Origin: UBA6115 sp964346355 | GTDB lineage: Bacteria; Bacillota; Clostridia; Christensenellales; Aristaeellaceae | Assembly (NCBI GenBank): GCA_964346355.1 | Contig: CAYFUH010000017.1 | Location: forward strand, 1-34,046 | DNA: 34,046 bases | Direction: 5' to 3' | Shown here: positions 34,019-34,046 of the stretch, one piece after another | Layout of the letters: the number at the start of each line of letters is the position of its first letter | How positions within the stretch are numbered: the stretch's first letter is position 1 | Made by a program: the position numbers and the translations under genes | Notes under the pieces: generated by a model | What the model saw: the letters and a program-made list of their open reading frames with translations, nothing else | The model's database searches: none | What the model was told of the DNA's origin: nothing

Positions 34019-34046
34019 TTGTTGTCCTTTCGATAAAACCTAATTA

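Overview
The window looks like a chromosomal segment of a Gram-positive bacterium, most likely class Clostridia of the Bacillota. The basis is gene content: ZapA, a long U32/DUF3656 protein, MutS2, an OmpR-type two-component system, MEP-pathway IspE, a heterodimeric ABC exporter, a Gld-like ABC/DUF4340 cassette, a probable CtsR-type operator at clpB, and LrgAB. Shine-Dalgarno sites are strong, and GTG and TTG starts are frequent. An order-level assignment cannot be made from the sequence alone. No rRNA, tRNA, CRISPR, transposase or phage gene was seen. The region reads as compact core and semi-core chromosome: genes overlap by 1 to 14 bases, and only five or so clear intergenic control regions exist.

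Layout. (1) 14-5483, plus strand: cyclophilin, zapA, U32 peptidase-family protein and mutS2, tightly packed. (2) 5535-8630, plus: an extended -10 promoter, response regulator, sensor kinase and ispE, closed by a terminator shared with the facing FMN reductase gene. A terminator-shaped hairpin lies inside the start of the kinase gene. (3) 8639-9760, minus: an NADPH-dependent FMN reductase-like protein and an unknown one-pass membrane protein. (4) 9861-14433, plus: a four-gene ABC system (ATPase, permease, GldG-like protein, DUF4340 protein) expressed from an extended -10 promoter and a TTG start. The ATPase gene holds a perfect 28-bp palindrome. (5) 14434-19596, minus: a near-consensus promoter, a leader with two hairpins, then greA, lysS, an unknown membrane-anchored protein, a HAD phosphatase fused to thymidylate kinase, and mnmA. 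mnmA abuts the DUF4340 gene with no spacer. (6) 19610-23190, minus: a heterodimeric ABC exporter with one degenerate ATP site, whose probable promoter lies in the arm of the preceding terminator hairpin. (7) 23178-30041, minus: a six-gene operon of AI-2E-family membrane protein, ABC ATPase with a lost signature motif, permease, GH65 phosphorylase (probably maltose phosphorylase), M55 D-aminopeptidase and TIM-barrel sugar isomerase/epimerase. (8) 30194-32947, plus: clpB with a consensus-like promoter, a GGTCAAA-type operator and a terminator. (9) 32946-34018, minus: lrgA and lrgB.

How the genes fit together. Block 1 combines division (ZapA) with proteins linked elsewhere to ribosome or RNA quality (U32 hydroxylases, MutS2). 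Block 5 is an information-processing operon: transcript cleavage, lysine charging, dTTP supply and tRNA thiolation. Block 7 is the most accessory-looking unit: it couples two transport-type membrane systems to disaccharide phosphorolysis and D-peptide hydrolysis, and its overall role cannot be named from sequence. The items most worth a second look are the HAD-Tmk fusion, the block 7 operon with its degenerate ATPase, the Gld-like cassette outside Bacteroidota, the intragenic terminator-like hairpin in the kinase gene, and the 28-bp palindrome.
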